Positions 8,632 to 18,283 of a stretch of DNA of 64,000 nucleotides are shown here, in pieces (the stretch's first letter is position 1; each line of letters opens with the position of its first letter). The stretch is from the NCBI RefSeq assembly GCF_003967535.1, contig NZ_BIFR01000001.1:4339001-4403000 (forward strand), in the 5' to 3' direction. A program made the translations under genes and the position numbers. The notes under the pieces are model-generated. The model was not told the DNA's origin. It worked only from the letters and a program-made list of their open reading frames with translations, and did not search any database. This DNA is from Tengunoibacter tsumagoiensis. GTDB lineage: Bacteria > Chloroflexota > Ktedonobacteria > Ktedonobacterales > Ktedonobacteraceae.

Positions 8632-10341
8632 ATGAGTTTATCTATCCCCCGCCAGACGTATGCCGATCTCTATGGACCGACAACAGGTGATCGCGTCCGT
8701 CTGGCCGATACCGAATTAATTATTGAGGTTGAGAAGGACTTTACTATTTACGGCGATGAGATTACTTTTGGTGGCGGCAAGGTGATCCGTGATGGTATGG
8801 GACAGAGTAGCCGCTCTACTTCTGCGCTCGATCTGGTGATTACCAACGCTCTGATCCTGGATCATTGGGGGATTGTCAAAGGCGATATTGGGATCAAACA
8901 TGGTCGCATTGTCAAGGTTGGCAAAGCTGGCAATCCCGATACGATGGAAGGGGTCGATCCCGCTCTGATTGTGGGGGCAAGCACTGAGGTTATTGCTGGC
9001 GAAAATCTCATTGTGACCGCTGGCGGCATTGATAGCCATATTCACTTTATTGCACCACAACAGATCTATGAGGCGATGTCAAATGGAATCACGACGATGA
9101 TCGGAGGTGGGACGGGGCCAGCGACGGGCACCAATGCGACGACCTGTACGCCAGGAGTCTGGAATATGGCGCGCATGCTACAATCCGCCGAGGCATGGCC
9201 AGTGAACTTTGGCTTCCTGGGCAAAGGAAATGCCTCTACTCGTGAGCCGCTGGCCGAGCAGATTCGCGCTGGTGCCTGTGGCCTCAAATTACACGAGGAC
9301 TGGGGAACCACACCCGCCGCAATCGATATCTGCCTCAAGGCCGCAGATGAGTATGATGTGCAGGTTGCCATCCATACCGATACAATCAATGAAGCAGGCT
9401 TTGTGGAAGATACGATCGCGGCGATCGCTGGTCGCACCATCCATACCTATCATACCGAAGGGGCTGGTGGTGGCCATGCGCCCGATATCATCAGGATCGC
9501 CTCGTTCCCCAATATTCTTCCGTCTTCGACAAATCCAACACGCCCCTATACCGTGAATACCATTGCGGAGCACCTGGATATGTTGATGGTCTGCCACCAT
9601 CTGAATTCCCAGGTACCTGAAGATGTCGCTTTTGCAGAGAGCCGAATCCGACCAGAGACGATTGCAGCCGAGGATATTTTGCACGATCTTGGCGTCTTTA
9701 GCATGATCTCTAGTGATTCCCAGGCGATGGGACGCGTTGGCGAGGTCGTCACGCGAACGTGGCAGACGGCCCATAAGATGAAGGTCCAGCGCGGTCCTCT
9801 CGCCGAGGATTCAACCCGCAATGATAATCTTCGTGCCAGACGCTATATAGCCAAATATACGATCAATCCTGCCATTACCCATGGGATCGCAGAACATGTC
9901 GGCTCCATCGAGCCCGGCAAACTGGCGGATCTCGTGCTCTGGCGGCCCGCTTTCTTTGGCACCAAACCAGAGATGATTGTCAAGGGAGGCTTGATCTCCT
10001 GGAGCGCGATGGGCGATGCCAATGCCTCCATTCCAACTCCTCAACCAATCCTTTATCGTCCGATGTTTGGCTCCTTTGGTCGTGCAACCGCTGCTACCAG
10101 CGTGACCTTTGTCTCTCAGGCCTCGCTCGAGGCTGAGGTGCCTGCTCAGTTGGGACTCCAGAAGCAGGCGGTCGCTGTACAGGCCTGTCGTTCGATTGGC
10201 AAGGCTCAGATGATCCACAATTCTGCTACCCCCAACATTGAGGTCGATCCCGAGACCTATGAGGTGCGTGCAGATGGTGAGCTCTTGACCTGCGAACCTG
10301 CAACGGTCCTCCCCATGGCTCAGAAATATTTTCTCTTTTAA
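8632..10341 (+). CDS. ureC: Urease alpha subunit UreC
   Basis: 569 residues, the family's usual length. All landmarks of the di-nickel site are readable: the HIH pair in [12 protein letters not shown], the lysine to be carbamylated in [21 protein letters not shown], the [12 protein letters not shown] segment, the mobile-flap MVCHHLN, and the Asp in [13 protein letters not shown]. The C-terminus [10 protein letters not shown] is typical. The enzyme hydrolyses urea in the cytoplasm and needs UreD, UreF and UreG for nickel loading. The ATG is preceded by AGAGGG. The 290 bases upstream hold the GC-rich hairpin and probably a separate promoter. Nothing looks degenerate, so the enzyme should be active. 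Confidence 0.97.
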   Translation: MSLSIPRQTYADLYGPTTGDRVRLADTELIIEVEKDFTIYGDEITFGGGKVIRDGMGQSSRSTSALDLVITNALILDHWGIVKGDIGIKHGRIVKVGKAGNPDTMEGVDPALIVGASTEVIAGENLIVTAGGIDSHIHFIAPQQIYEAMSNGITTMIGGGTGPATGTNATTCTPGVWNMARMLQSAEAWPVNFGFLGKGNASTREPLAEQIRAGACGLKLHEDWGTTPAAIDICLKAADEYDVQVAIHTDTINEAGFVEDTIAAIAGRTIHTYHTEGAGGGHAPDIIRIASFPNILPSSTNPTRPYTVNTIAEHLDMLMVCHHLNSQVPEDVAFAESRIRPETIAAEDILHDLGVFSMISSDSQAMGRVGEVVTRTWQTAHKMKVQRGPLAEDSTRNDNLRARRYIAKYTINPAITHGIAEHVGSIEPGKLADLVLWRPAFFGTKPEMIVKGGLISWSAMGDANASIPTPQPILYRPMFGSFGRATAATSVTFVSQASLEAEVPAQLGLQKQAVAVQACRSIGKAQMIHNSATPNIEVDPETYEVRADGELLTCEPATVLPMAQKYFLF

Positions 10342-10547
10342 AGAGATGCACAGGAAAACCTGGGAGGACAAGAGCTACGCTTCTGTTCTCCCTCTGGAGA
10401 CATGAAAAACGTCAGATCCTATCGAAAAGATCCTGCCCTTTCGCAGTGAAGAAAGATATACTATAACCATGTGTCTGATGTTCGATGGATTGAAGCGTGC
10501 TCAAGGATTGTATCTACGTTCAACACTTTATTGGAAGGGATTGATGT

Positions 10548-11270
10548 ATGGTTGAAAATACGGTGAATACGGTAACGCGGGCTTTCCGCGTTGGGATCGC
10601 TGGCCCCGTAGGGAGTGGCAAGACGGCTCTGGTTGATCGTCTCAGCAAACGGCTTTATCCCCGCTATAATCTGGCGGTGGTGACCAATGATATCTATACC
10701 ACTGAAGATGCTGAGTTTCTTTTGCGGCAGGGAACGCTTCCCCAGGAACGTGTACGGGGAGTGGAGACTGGTGGCTGTCCACATGCCGCGATTCGTGAAG
10801 ATGCCTCTATGAATCTTGAAGCAATTGCAGATCTAGAGGACAGTCTGCCCGATCTGCAGTTAATCTTTGTGGAGAGTGGTGGGGATAATTTAGCGGCGGC
10901 CTTTAGCCCTGAACTGGTGGATGTCTCGATCTATGTAATTGATGTCTCAGGGGGAGATAAGATTCCTCGCAAAGGCGGGCCTGGCATTATTCGCTCCGAT
11001 CTGCTTCTGATTAATAAAATCGATCTGGCCCCTTATGTGGGAGCCTCGTTAGAGGTAATGGAGCGCGATGCCCGCTCACAGCGTGGTGAACGGCCCTTTC
11101 TCTTTACGAATCTGAAAAATGAGTCCGGCCTCGATCAGGTTATTAGCTGGTTAGAGGGCTATCTCCAGGCCCCCGAAACGAAACGCCGCACGCTGATCGA
11201 TGCACATGCTCCCTATGTAGGACACCCTCATAGCCACGAACATAGCCAGACAGGGCATCATCACCATTAG
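10548..11270 (+). CDS. ureG: Urease accessory GTPase UreG with C-terminal His-rich tail
   Basis: 240 residues. The P-loop [20 protein letters not shown], the Ni/Zn-binding [15 protein letters not shown] motif, [11 protein letters not shown], and the [11 protein letters not shown] guanine-specificity motif are all present. UreG is the GTPase that passes nickel to the UreD-UreF-urease complex. The protein ends in a tail of about 25 residues containing 9 His ([16 protein letters not shown]). Most bacterial UreG proteins lack such a tail. Because no ureE is visible, the tail may take over nickel storage or delivery. GGAAGGGA lies seven bases before the ATG. It is the last gene of the cluster. Confidence 0.95.
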   Translation: MVENTVNTVTRAFRVGIAGPVGSGKTALVDRLSKRLYPRYNLAVVTNDIYTTEDAEFLLRQGTLPQERVRGVETGGCPHAAIREDASMNLEAIADLEDSLPDLQLIFVESGGDNLAAAFSPELVDVSIYVIDVSGGDKIPRKGGPGIIRSDLLLINKIDLAPYVGASLEVMERDARSQRGERPFLFTNLKNESGLDQVISWLEGYLQAPETKRRTLIDAHAPYVGHPHSHEHSQTGHHHH

Positions 11271-11330
11271 ATCACTCGAAATCTCCCCGTCACAACATAC
11301 TGCCCTGCTGGTCGATGTCGCCAAAAAAGC

Positions 11331-11364
11331 AAAAAAAAGGCAAGACAGATATGCTGTCTTGCCT
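11331..11364 (-). terminator. Rho-independent terminator of the ankyrin-repeat gene
   Basis: An 11-bp perfect stem (11338/39-11348 with 11354-11364) and 5-base loop, followed on the minus strand by eight T residues and a second T-run. It ends transcription from the gene at 11428-11829 and lies opposite the end of the urease cluster. Confidence 0.88.
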
Positions 11365-11427
11365 CAGCCCTTTGGACGGCTCACCAGGGTGAGGATCTTG
11401 CTTGAGCTCTTCGAGGGATGCAAACGA

Positions 11428-11829
11428 TTAAAGCTGGCTCTGCCCCTGCAACCATTCAACCACATGAATGGCTTCATCGCCTCCGGCCTGGGCATGGCTC
11501 AAGAGAGAGATTCCATGTGGACCACGCCAAGCGCGAGCTTCTGGAAATGTCTGGATAATGGATTGGACAATCGCTAATTTTCCCAGCATTGCAGCCGCAA
11601 AAATATCCAGGCGAGCCCCTCTTATGAGCAGTTCATGCGCAATATCTTTCCGACCCATATGTGAAGCAGCTCCAAGGGCCGTCTCCCAATCACCTCCGCC
11701 CCAATCCCAGGCTGCGTTAATGAGGGCTGGCTCTTGATCGAGTAGCTCGAGGACACGCTCAAGGCCACCATGGGCATTACCAACAAATTCATGCACTAAT
11801 TCTGGAGAGAGGGCAATTTTATTCTCCAT
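11428..11829 (-). CDS. Small ankyrin-repeat protein
   Basis: 133 residues. The middle shows ankyrin-like helix pairs: 'GWETALGAASHMGRKDIAHELLIRGAR'-type spacing followed by 'FAAAMLGKLAIVQSII', that is, two to three repeats of about 33 residues. Ankyrin repeats mediate protein-protein contacts; no partner can be inferred. AAGGAG lies seven bases before the ATG. It has no signal peptide, so it is cytoplasmic. It is followed by a strong terminator and is probably transcribed alone. Confidence 0.8.
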   Translation of the reverse strand: MENKIALSPELVHEFVGNAHGGLERVLELLDQEPALINAAWDWGGGDWETALGAASHMGRKDIAHELLIRGARLDIFAAAMLGKLAIVQSIIQTFPEARAWRGPHGISLLSHAQAGGDEAIHVVEWLQGQSQL

Positions 11830-11928
11830 TCACTGGCTCCTTCACATTCTTGATCTTCTTACCAAAACGGCCATTATCTGCCATTGGCACCAGTATAGCG
11901 AGAAACCAGAGCACAGACTTCTCAAAAA

Positions 11929-12831
11929 TCACTTTTTTTGTGTTCGATACATCCTGGGAGAAGCGCCCGTCTTCTGTTGAAAATACCAGCTAAATGAGCT
12001 CAGGCTCTCGAACCCCAGGCTAAAGCAGATCTCAGTCACGGATTGCTCTGTGTCTCGCAAGAGCTGCTGCGCACACTCCAGTCGCTTGCGCAAGATATAT
12101 TGATGGGGAGTCACATGAAAGAGCTGTTTAAACATCCGCAAAAAATGGTTGGGAGAGAGCTCGGCAACGGCTGCTATTTCATCAAGGGTAATGGACGTTG
12201 TATACAGAGCTTCAATAAAATCATGCGCTCGATAGAGCCGACGGTAGAGCTCTTCTCGCGTGGCAATTCGGATAGCTGGAAGCTGCTCAAGCTCCCGATA
12301 GAGGGATAAATGAACGTGTAGAAGCCCCTGCATCAGGCGATGAAGCTGCTCAGAGAGCCACAATGAAGTGAAAGTTTCGCTCTGAACAGCCGCCCGTAAT
12401 TGAAAAAGAACCGGTGAGACAAGATGATCGTGAGGATAGGTCCGTTCAAAGAAGTGCAGCAGAGAACTCGCGTCAGCACCGGGCCGATCCAGCAACGAAG
12501 CAGCTGACAGTATATGGCTCCGATAGATCTCTTCGGCAAAGCCCGGCTCAAAAAAGATACAGAAGGATTCAATTGGCTCAAGTGCCTCGATGGCAATGGT
12601 ATAGGGCTGCTGATGATTGAGAATAAGATAAGAACAATCATCGACCGCATAATATCCTTTGCCCAGAGTATACAGTGCCCGACCCGAAAAAAAGGTCTTG
12701 ATCGAGAGGGATGACTGCCCCTCCCAATAATAAAAAGGGGCTTTCTCATGCAAAATATAGGTAGAATGAGAGCTCTGTTTAGATAACACACTCATCTGTG
12801 GTAAGGATTGTGGACGAGGCCGAATAATCAT
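11929..12831 (-). CDS. AraC-family transcriptional regulator
   Basis: 300 residues. The N-terminal 170 or so residues resemble an AraC-type cupin sensor, with a 'YAVDDCSYLILNHQQPYTI' style strand pattern. The C-terminal 100 residues carry two helix-turn-helix units: ITLDEIAAVAELSPNHFLRMFK and 'SVTEICFSLGFESLSSFSWYF', ending 'GASPRMYR'. It lies 59 bases downstream of the acyl-CoA dehydrogenase-like gene on the same strand, so it may be cotranscribed with it and may control it. The ligand is unknown. Confidence 0.9.
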   Translation of the reverse strand: MIIRPRPQSLPQMSVLSKQSSHSTYILHEKAPFYYWEGQSSLSIKTFFSGRALYTLGKGYYAVDDCSYLILNHQQPYTIAIEALEPIESFCIFFEPGFAEEIYRSHILSAASLLDRPGADASSLLHFFERTYPHDHLVSPVLFQLRAAVQSETFTSLWLSEQLHRLMQGLLHVHLSLYRELEQLPAIRIATREELYRRLYRAHDFIEALYTTSITLDEIAAVAELSPNHFLRMFKQLFHVTPHQYILRKRLECAQQLLRDTEQSVTEICFSLGFESLSSFSWYFQQKTGASPRMYRTQKK

Positions 12832-12890
12832 TTTAAAAAAAATCTTTCCCCCAGGGTTCCGCTCAAGAGGAAAAAGCCATCCCTCTCTCC

Positions 12891-14102
12891 TTATGACCTG
12901 GTCTGAGGAGCCTCCAGCGCTAATTTAGCCAGTTGAGACAACGCAGCATCATCCATCGGCGGGTTATGCAGGCCTGCTCGTACATCGCGATAATACCGCT
13001 GAAGTGGAGATTTAAGGGCCAGGCTCGCTGCACCCACAACACGCATGGCAAGATCAACAATCTCAACTGCATGATTGGTTACAAGATATTTGGCAGCACC
13101 ATACAGTGCTGGTTGGACGCTATCGGGATCAGCCTGAAATTGTTCTGCCAGGCTGAAAAGAAAGGCTTTGCTCTGTAAGAGGGCCAGATCCATCCTGGCT
13201 ACTTTCTCTTGAATATGAGGCACACTGGAGATTGGTGCTTTCAGTGAGTTCGGTCTGCGCTGTGTCGCAAAGCGGATCGCCTCATCGCGGGCAGCCTGGG
13301 CAATCCCAAGATAGACGACCGATATCAGAAGGGTCCAGGCAGGCAACCGTCCCTGAGCATCAGCCATGGGTGGAATCTGCTCATCAACATATGCATCGGC
13401 CTCCAGGCAGACATTATCTAGAATCAGGTCATTGCTGCCTGTACCGCGCATCCCCAGCGTGTCCCACGTATCTTCAATGCTCACCCCTGGCGCATCATGG
13501 GCAATCAAGAAATTGCCTTTGTCGGCTTTGAGCGGCTCCAGGCCTGAGGCACCATCTGCTTGATCCTCAATGCTACATCCAACGATAAAATATTGGAGAG
13601 CATGGCTCCCGGTTGTAAAGGATTTACGTCCCTGGACACGCCAGGAACCATCCGGCTGCCGATATGCCGTCGTCTGGGGCTTCCCTCCACGGCTTGGACT
13701 CCCCGTTGCAGGCTCACTCACCGCGCTGTTGATCAGAGCACCATTCTCTACAACATCCTGAGCAATCTTCCTCAATAAGGGGGGATATTCGGTCCGAGCT
13801 TCAAAAAGACGCGCCACATGAATAAGATGCATACATGTCACCAGACCAGTTGAACCATCGCCTTGTGACAGCCGAAAATGAGCCAGAAGGACATCCAATA
13901 GTGAGGCCCCCTGACCACCCAGGCTCTGAGGAACGGTCAGGGTCGTATACCCTGAACGGCGCAGGTCCTCAAAATTCTCCAGCGGGAACCGTCCTTCCCA
14001 ATCATATTTAGCGGCGCGCTCAGCAAATAGATCGGCCAGCTCACCTGCAATCGCAATCCATTTTTTTTGCTGCTCAGTTTCAGGATACGAGAGAAAACTC
14101 AT
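12891..14102 (-). CDS. Acyl-CoA dehydrogenase-like flavoprotein
   Basis: 403 residues with the layout of the acyl-CoA dehydrogenase superfamily: an N-terminal helical domain (GYTTLTVPQSLGGQGASL), a middle beta domain (INSAVSEPATGSPSRGG, 'RVQGRKSFTTGS', DTLGMRGTGSNDL) and a C-terminal helical bundle. The middle motifs resemble the branch that includes DszC-like flavin monooxygenases and unusual dehydrogenases, so it may not be a beta-oxidation enzyme. The catalytic glutamate cannot be assigned by eye. AAGGAG lies five bases before the ATG. The AraC gene follows closely. Confidence 0.87.
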   Translation of the reverse strand: MSFLSYPETEQQKKWIAIAGELADLFAERAAKYDWEGRFPLENFEDLRRSGYTTLTVPQSLGGQGASLLDVLLAHFRLSQGDGSTGLVTCMHLIHVARLFEARTEYPPLLRKIAQDVVENGALINSAVSEPATGSPSRGGKPQTTAYRQPDGSWRVQGRKSFTTGSHALQYFIVGCSIEDQADGASGLEPLKADKGNFLIAHDAPGVSIEDTWDTLGMRGTGSNDLILDNVCLEADAYVDEQIPPMADAQGRLPAWTLLISVVYLGIAQAARDEAIRFATQRRPNSLKAPISSVPHIQEKVARMDLALLQSKAFLFSLAEQFQADPDSVQPALYGAAKYLVTNHAVEIVDLAMRVVGAASLALKSPLQRYYRDVRAGLHNPPMDDAALSQLAKLALEAPQTRS

Positions 14103-14207
14103 GCCAACTCCTTCGATTATTGTTTACCTTTCCCTCTATCATATCACCATTTTTGAGAACAAGGCAGGCAAAAAAAATCCACCCGGTCATACCAATCAAC
14201 TCCTCAC

Positions 14208-14249
14208 AAAAATGCCTCCCTATACCAACCCTGTCGATATGGGGAGGCA
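14208..14249 (-). terminator. Rho-independent terminator of the Gln-rich protein gene
   Basis: A 12-bp stem including one G-T pair (14213-14224 with 14238-14249) is followed on the minus strand by five T residues. It begins eight bases after the stop codon of the gene at 14258-14629. Confidence 0.8.
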
Positions 14250-14257
14250 GAGAAGCG

Positions 14258-14629
14258 TTAAAGCTCTAATCCACCTTCATTATATGGATCGGTTGGGCCC
14301 ACATCATCATAAGGGTCCCAATTCTGTTGCGGTTGACGCTTTCCTTGCTGCTGCGTTTGACCTTGTCTACTCTGTTGCTGCTTCGGGTCTACAGAGGTCT
14401 CATATTGCTCACTCTCGCTCTGATTAGGTGGCACAGGATTCTGCTTCACTGGCCCCTGCTGCTGACCTTGATACTGCTCCGGACTCATAACATTACCATC
14501 TTGATCAACATGGAAGCCTGTATCCCACTGCTCGTCATCCTCAACTTCATCTCCAAAGCCGGCAGATTGGTTATATTGATCCCGCTGATCACGCTCTGGC
14601 TCGTTGAAGCTATCAAATTGTTCTGACAT
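14258..14629 (-). CDS. Small acidic, Gln/Pro-rich, probably disordered protein
   Basis: 123 residues dominated by Q, E, D, P, N and S, with no hydrophobic core, so probably intrinsically disordered. The first half is acidic (EVEDDEQWDTGF) and includes 'HVDQDGNVMSPEQY'; the second half is Gln-rich. An upstream in-frame ATG at 14683 would add 18 residues, but AGAGGAG sits eight bases before the ATG at 14629, which I prefer. I do not recognise a family. The gene is followed by a convincing terminator, which supports it being real. Confidence 0.65.
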   Translation of the reverse strand: MSEQFDSFNEPERDQRDQYNQSAGFGDEVEDDEQWDTGFHVDQDGNVMSPEQYQGQQQGPVKQNPVPPNQSESEQYETSVDPKQQQSRQGQTQQQGKRQPQQNWDPYDDVGPTDPYNEGGLEL

Positions 14630-15077
14630 CTGCATCGCTCCTCTCATCAATGAAACTGCCTCTGTCTGTAGAGATGACAGCATTCTCCACTTCTAACCGG
14701 TACGTCCGACGATCAGCAATAGATACTCATCCACTCCCAATTCTCCAGCATTTCTATTTAGCGTGCAAGTCAAATCGCATTCGTAAATCAATAAAAAAAT
14801 GATGATATTTTTTATACAACTCAACCGTTATACAAACAGAGGATCATTCCTGTAACGCATTACCCTCTCTCGCCATACCCGATTCTTTCTTTAGAAGCAC
14901 CTATAACCCCTCTTACCAGTGCAGGGTTGCACGTATTTTTCTCGTTAGAGAACGGTTTTTATCTACTATGACGTATTTTAGCAGGCATTTGCAGCGTTGA
15001 TTGATCTATCATCGCGGCCAATGCCCAGACCAATCATTTAGTTGGAGATCGCATAATTCAACGGAGAATCTACCATA
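14630..15077. other. Divergent intergenic region
   Basis: About 450 bases between the Gln-rich protein gene and the ATPase gene, AT-rich in its centre. It should hold both promoters. I see no strong repeat or RNA-like structure. Confidence 0.4.
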
Positions 15078-16196
15078 ATGAGTGAATTAGAAGTGCTCAA
15101 CTTAGTCAAACAGAGCCAGGAACAGTTGATCATCGATCATGTCAGTTTCCATATTGCCGATGGTGAATTTTTTGTTCTCCTGGGGCCCTCGGGGAGCGGT
15201 AAATCTACGCTTATTCGCTTGCTCTGTGGTTTTGAGACTCCCGATGCGGGGCAGATCATTCTTAATGGACAGGAGATTACAAATCAGCTTAATCATCACC
15301 GCAATCTGGCTGTCGTCTTTCAAGACTACGGGCTCTTTGAATCAATGAACGTCTTTGATAATATTGCCTATAGTTTACAGAATCAGCATATGCCGCGCAA
15401 AGAGATTGAAATGCGCATTCTGATGGCCTCTGAGGTATTAGAGCTTAAATCTCTGCTAAAACGGGCCCTTACTGATCTATCTGGAGGCGAGGTCCAACGC
15501 GTTGCGCTGGCAAAGGTGCTGGTGAAAGATGCCGATCTCTATCTCTTTGATGAACCACTCTCCCAATTGGATCAGAAGGCACGTTACCGCATTCGGCAAG
15601 AGATTATGATGATCCATCATTTAAAACGAAAACCGACGCTCTATATTACTCATGACCAGAATGAAGCCTTTGCGATGGCGGATCGCATAGCCGTCATCTC
15701 TGATGGAAAAATCCAACAGATTGGGACACCTGAAGAGGTACGCAATCGACCAAAAACTCTCTTTGTCGCCAAATTTCTCTCCGATCCTCCAATTAATCTT
15801 CTTGAAAGCTATCTTCAATATCATGATGTCCGTTATCACATGACGACTGATGGCCTTCAATTGATCCTGCCCACACGCTGGACGAATGGCCTGGCACGTT
15901 TAGGACCACAGTCTAAAATATCGCTTGGGCTCCGCCCAACCGGCCTGATTCCACAATGGGACCTTCCAACGCTTGAAGGGGTCCCTCATGTACGTGCGCA
16001 GACTCAGGTCATGGCGGTTGAACCGATGATTGGTCGTGTTCTGGTTCAGCTTAAACTAGGGTTCCATACACTCCTGACTGCTGAGTTTGACGACGATCAT
16101 CCACAGGCACTTTACATTGGAGCCATGCTTATCATTGGGATCAAAATGGAAGAGTTTTTGCTCTTTCACCCCACATCTGGGGAGCTCTTAAATTAA
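15078..16196 (+). CDS. Sugar ABC transporter ATP-binding protein, UgpC/MsmK type, orphan
   Basis: 372 residues. An ABC nucleotide-binding domain (Walker A GPSGSGKST, Q-loop VFQDYGLFESM, signature LSGGEVQRVALAKVL, Walker B LYLFDEP, H-loop ITHD) is followed by a C-terminal TOBE-like region of about 130 residues, the build of the multi-sugar ATPases UgpC, MsmK and MalK. It has no permease or binding protein beside it. It could energise the sugar importer at 22.9-26.3 kb, which lacks its own ATPase, as MsmK does for several importers in Gram-positives. The ATG has a GGAGA site about ten bases upstream. The D-loop reads LSQLD, a small departure from SALD/SNLD. Confidence 0.92.
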   Translation: MSELEVLNLVKQSQEQLIIDHVSFHIADGEFFVLLGPSGSGKSTLIRLLCGFETPDAGQIILNGQEITNQLNHHRNLAVVFQDYGLFESMNVFDNIAYSLQNQHMPRKEIEMRILMASEVLELKSLLKRALTDLSGGEVQRVALAKVLVKDADLYLFDEPLSQLDQKARYRIRQEIMMIHHLKRKPTLYITHDQNEAFAMADRIAVISDGKIQQIGTPEEVRNRPKTLFVAKFLSDPPINLLESYLQYHDVRYHMTTDGLQLILPTRWTNGLARLGPQSKISLGLRPTGLIPQWDLPTLEGVPHVRAQTQVMAVEPMIGRVLVQLKLGFHTLLTAEFDDDHPQALYIGAMLIIGIKMEEFLLFHPTSGELLN

Positions 16197-16290
16197 TCGG
16201 TGCCAGATTGTCTATCTGAACAGGAGAAGATCACGTAGGTTGGAAAGGTCGTCATTCTAGTACGTACTGTATTCATGGGAGGTTCGCATC

Positions 16291-17436
16291 CTACTGGCTC
16301 ACGAAAGCGCTGGATTCAATGCTAAGCCGAAGTAGTTGAGCCAGTCCTTTGCCAATCGGCGCAATATGGATAAACTCATCGATGGTGTGTGCTTTCTCAC
16401 CTCTGGTAATACCAATGCAGACGGTGGGAAGGTTCAGGCTCATAGGGATGTTTGCATCAGTACTGGAGGCGCTATATCCTGGCTCCAGATCAATCCAATG
16501 AAGCGTCTGGGCTGCAAGTTGCACAAGAGCATCTTGTCGGCTCCTCTGGCCTGCTGGCCTCTCACCAAGCAGCTCAATCTCAACTTTCAGACCCGGGCCA
16601 GCGCTGTTAAGGATATGTTCACGTGCCTGCTCAGCTAGCCTCTGAAGGGATTGGGCGTTGGTTGAACGCAGATCCAGTAAGGCACTGGCCTGAGCAGCAA
16701 TAGTGTTGACTGAAGTGCCCCCTTCGATTACTCCCACATTAAAGGTTGTTTTGGGCATGATGGGCACGCTCATGGTAGATAATGCTGCAATAATGCGACC
16801 CAGCCCATGGATAGCGCTGGGAGTCCCAAAAGAGCCAAAGGAATGTCCGCCATCTCCCCTGACAATAATACGCCAGCGTTGCGAACCAACTGCTTCGTTC
16901 ACGATACTCCCCAGATCTCCATCGACAACCAGGACTGCCCCCAATTGATCATGATACCGTTCAACGGCGGCTCTTGCGCCTCGGAGATTTCCCAGTCCTT
17001 CTTCACCCACATCTGCTACAGCTAACAGGTCGGTCTCTGTCTCCACGTGCAACTCGTCGAGCATATCAAACAAGATAAGTAATGAGGCCACACTTAAGCT
17101 GTTATCTCCAATGCCAGGGCCGCTAAGTATATCGCCCACACGCTTGATCTGGAGCGGTGTGGTAGCGGGGAAAACGGTGTCGATATGAGCCAATAACATT
17201 ACCGTTTTCCCTTTCTTCGCCTGATCGCGCCGTTTACGTCGTACATACACATTATGGATGGCATCAATCTCAGGAGTATAGCCTCGTTCTCGCCATAACG
17301 ATGCGACAAATTCTGCGCGTGCAGCCTCATCTCCTGTTGGAGCTGGTACCAGACAGATTCTTTGGGCCAGTTCAACCGCATCCTCAATCCGTTCCTTCGC
17401 CAGGGTCTTTAATCGCTCTAAATCTACTGCTGACAT
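16291..17436 (-). CDS. M20-family metallopeptidase (tripeptidase/carboxypeptidase-like)
   Basis: 381 residues with the M20 two-domain fold. Metal ligands and catalytic residues are readable: HIDTVF (first His and catalytic Asp), GIGDNS (bridging Asp), EEGLGNLRG (catalytic Glu and next ligand), VDGD, and the late His in EKAHTIDE. The GDGGHSFGSFG stretch in the dimerisation domain is typical of the PepT-like and YgeY-like branch. It probably cleaves small peptides or N-acyl amino acids in the cytoplasm; the substrate is unknown. Convergent with the ATPase gene at 15.1 kb and not obviously in an operon. Confidence 0.92.
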   Translation of the reverse strand: MSAVDLERLKTLAKERIEDAVELAQRICLVPAPTGDEAARAEFVASLWRERGYTPEIDAIHNVYVRRKRRDQAKKGKTVMLLAHIDTVFPATTPLQIKRVGDILSGPGIGDNSLSVASLLILFDMLDELHVETETDLLAVADVGEEGLGNLRGARAAVERYHDQLGAVLVVDGDLGSIVNEAVGSQRWRIIVRGDGGHSFGSFGTPSAIHGLGRIIAALSTMSVPIMPKTTFNVGVIEGGTSVNTIAAQASALLDLRSTNAQSLQRLAEQAREHILNSAGPGLKVEIELLGERPAGQRSRQDALVQLAAQTLHWIDLEPGYSASSTDANIPMSLNLPTVCIGITRGEKAHTIDEFIHIAPIGKGLAQLLRLSIESSAFVSQ

Positions 17437-17600
17437 ATGACCTCATATCCTCGCCTGTGCTATCTCTGCTTGACAATGGTTGATCTCAGGTTACAGATTT
17501 TCTTCACTCATTGCTCTTGATAGTTCTTTATCGTTTCCCATATCGGACTGACTGAAGCCTCTCTGCTCTCACAATGTAACACATTGAGGCCACATAACAA

Positions 17601-17652
17601 AAATAATTCCTGCGACCGTCGTAATTCTTGACGGTCGCAGGAATTATTTTTT
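17601..17652. terminator. Strong hairpin terminator, 20-bp perfect stem
   Basis: Arms 17601-17620 and 17630-17649 pair perfectly around a 9-base loop. Six T residues close the plus-strand side, and a short T-run lies on the minus-strand side. It probably terminates the small gene at 17721-17972 on the minus strand and shields the M20 gene. Confidence 0.85.
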
Positions 17653-17720
17653 GTTACCCCAGACGTTCTTGTCTACGCGCATCCTCTACGCTCAAGTAAA
17701 ACTAGTGAAGCGAAGGAGGA

Positions 17721-17972
17721 TTAGGCGCGACCAATACGCTGGTAATTGGCCTTTTCTTTCTCATCAGTATAGAGCGCCTGGTTGATATCATCACTATGGT
17801 TGCTGAGCATCTCTAACAGGCCCTTTGCCTCTTGTGCGTTCATGGTGCAATAGATGCCATTGGGGTTGCCAAACTCATGGTAGTAGAGCTTCAATTTACC
17901 ATCTTCCATCCAGGACTGGTAACGGCCAATCTTCATATGATCTTGCTTGTGTGTGTTTTGTGGTGTGTTCAT
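17721..17972 (-). CDS. Small hypothetical protein (83 aa)
   Basis: 83 residues, charged, without signal or membrane segments. A central beta-like part (KIGRYQSWMEDGKLKLYYHEFG) is followed by an amphipathic helix (NAQEAKGLLEMLSNHSDDINQAL). I do not recognise a family. AAAGGGGAG five bases before the ATG and a strong terminator downstream argue that it is expressed. Confidence 0.7.
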   Translation of the reverse strand: MNTPQNTHKQDHMKIGRYQSWMEDGKLKLYYHEFGNPNGIYCTMNAQEAKGLLEMLSNHSDDINQALYTDEKEKANYQRIGRA

Positions 17973-18244
17973 GTTTACTCCCCTTTGAGGTAACTATTAA
18001 TACCTATCTTGACATTCTATTCTATACTACTGGTAGCGTACCGTCAGCGTAGACTAAATATGCTACGCAGTTTTTTTACTCGTGTTCGCTATTCCTTACA
18101 ATTGATATACTACACTAGTTTTTTAGAGAATGATACCCTTTTCAGCCCCACCTTACCTCTTCTCATAAATCTTTAGGCACCCTGCATTTTCTCTCCATTT
18201 AATGGATCAGTTATCTCTAGCGATGTTTGCCGGGACGTCGTTTT

Positions 18245-18283
18245 TAGAGATTTCTTTGTGCATATTGCACAAAGAAATCTCTA
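18245..18283. repeat. Perfect 18-bp inverted repeat with 3-base loop
   Basis: TAGAGATTTCTTTGTGCA and its exact complement flank the loop TAT. No T-run follows the stem on either strand, so it is not a standard terminator. It could be a small structured RNA, an operator or a remnant insertion. Confidence 0.8.
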
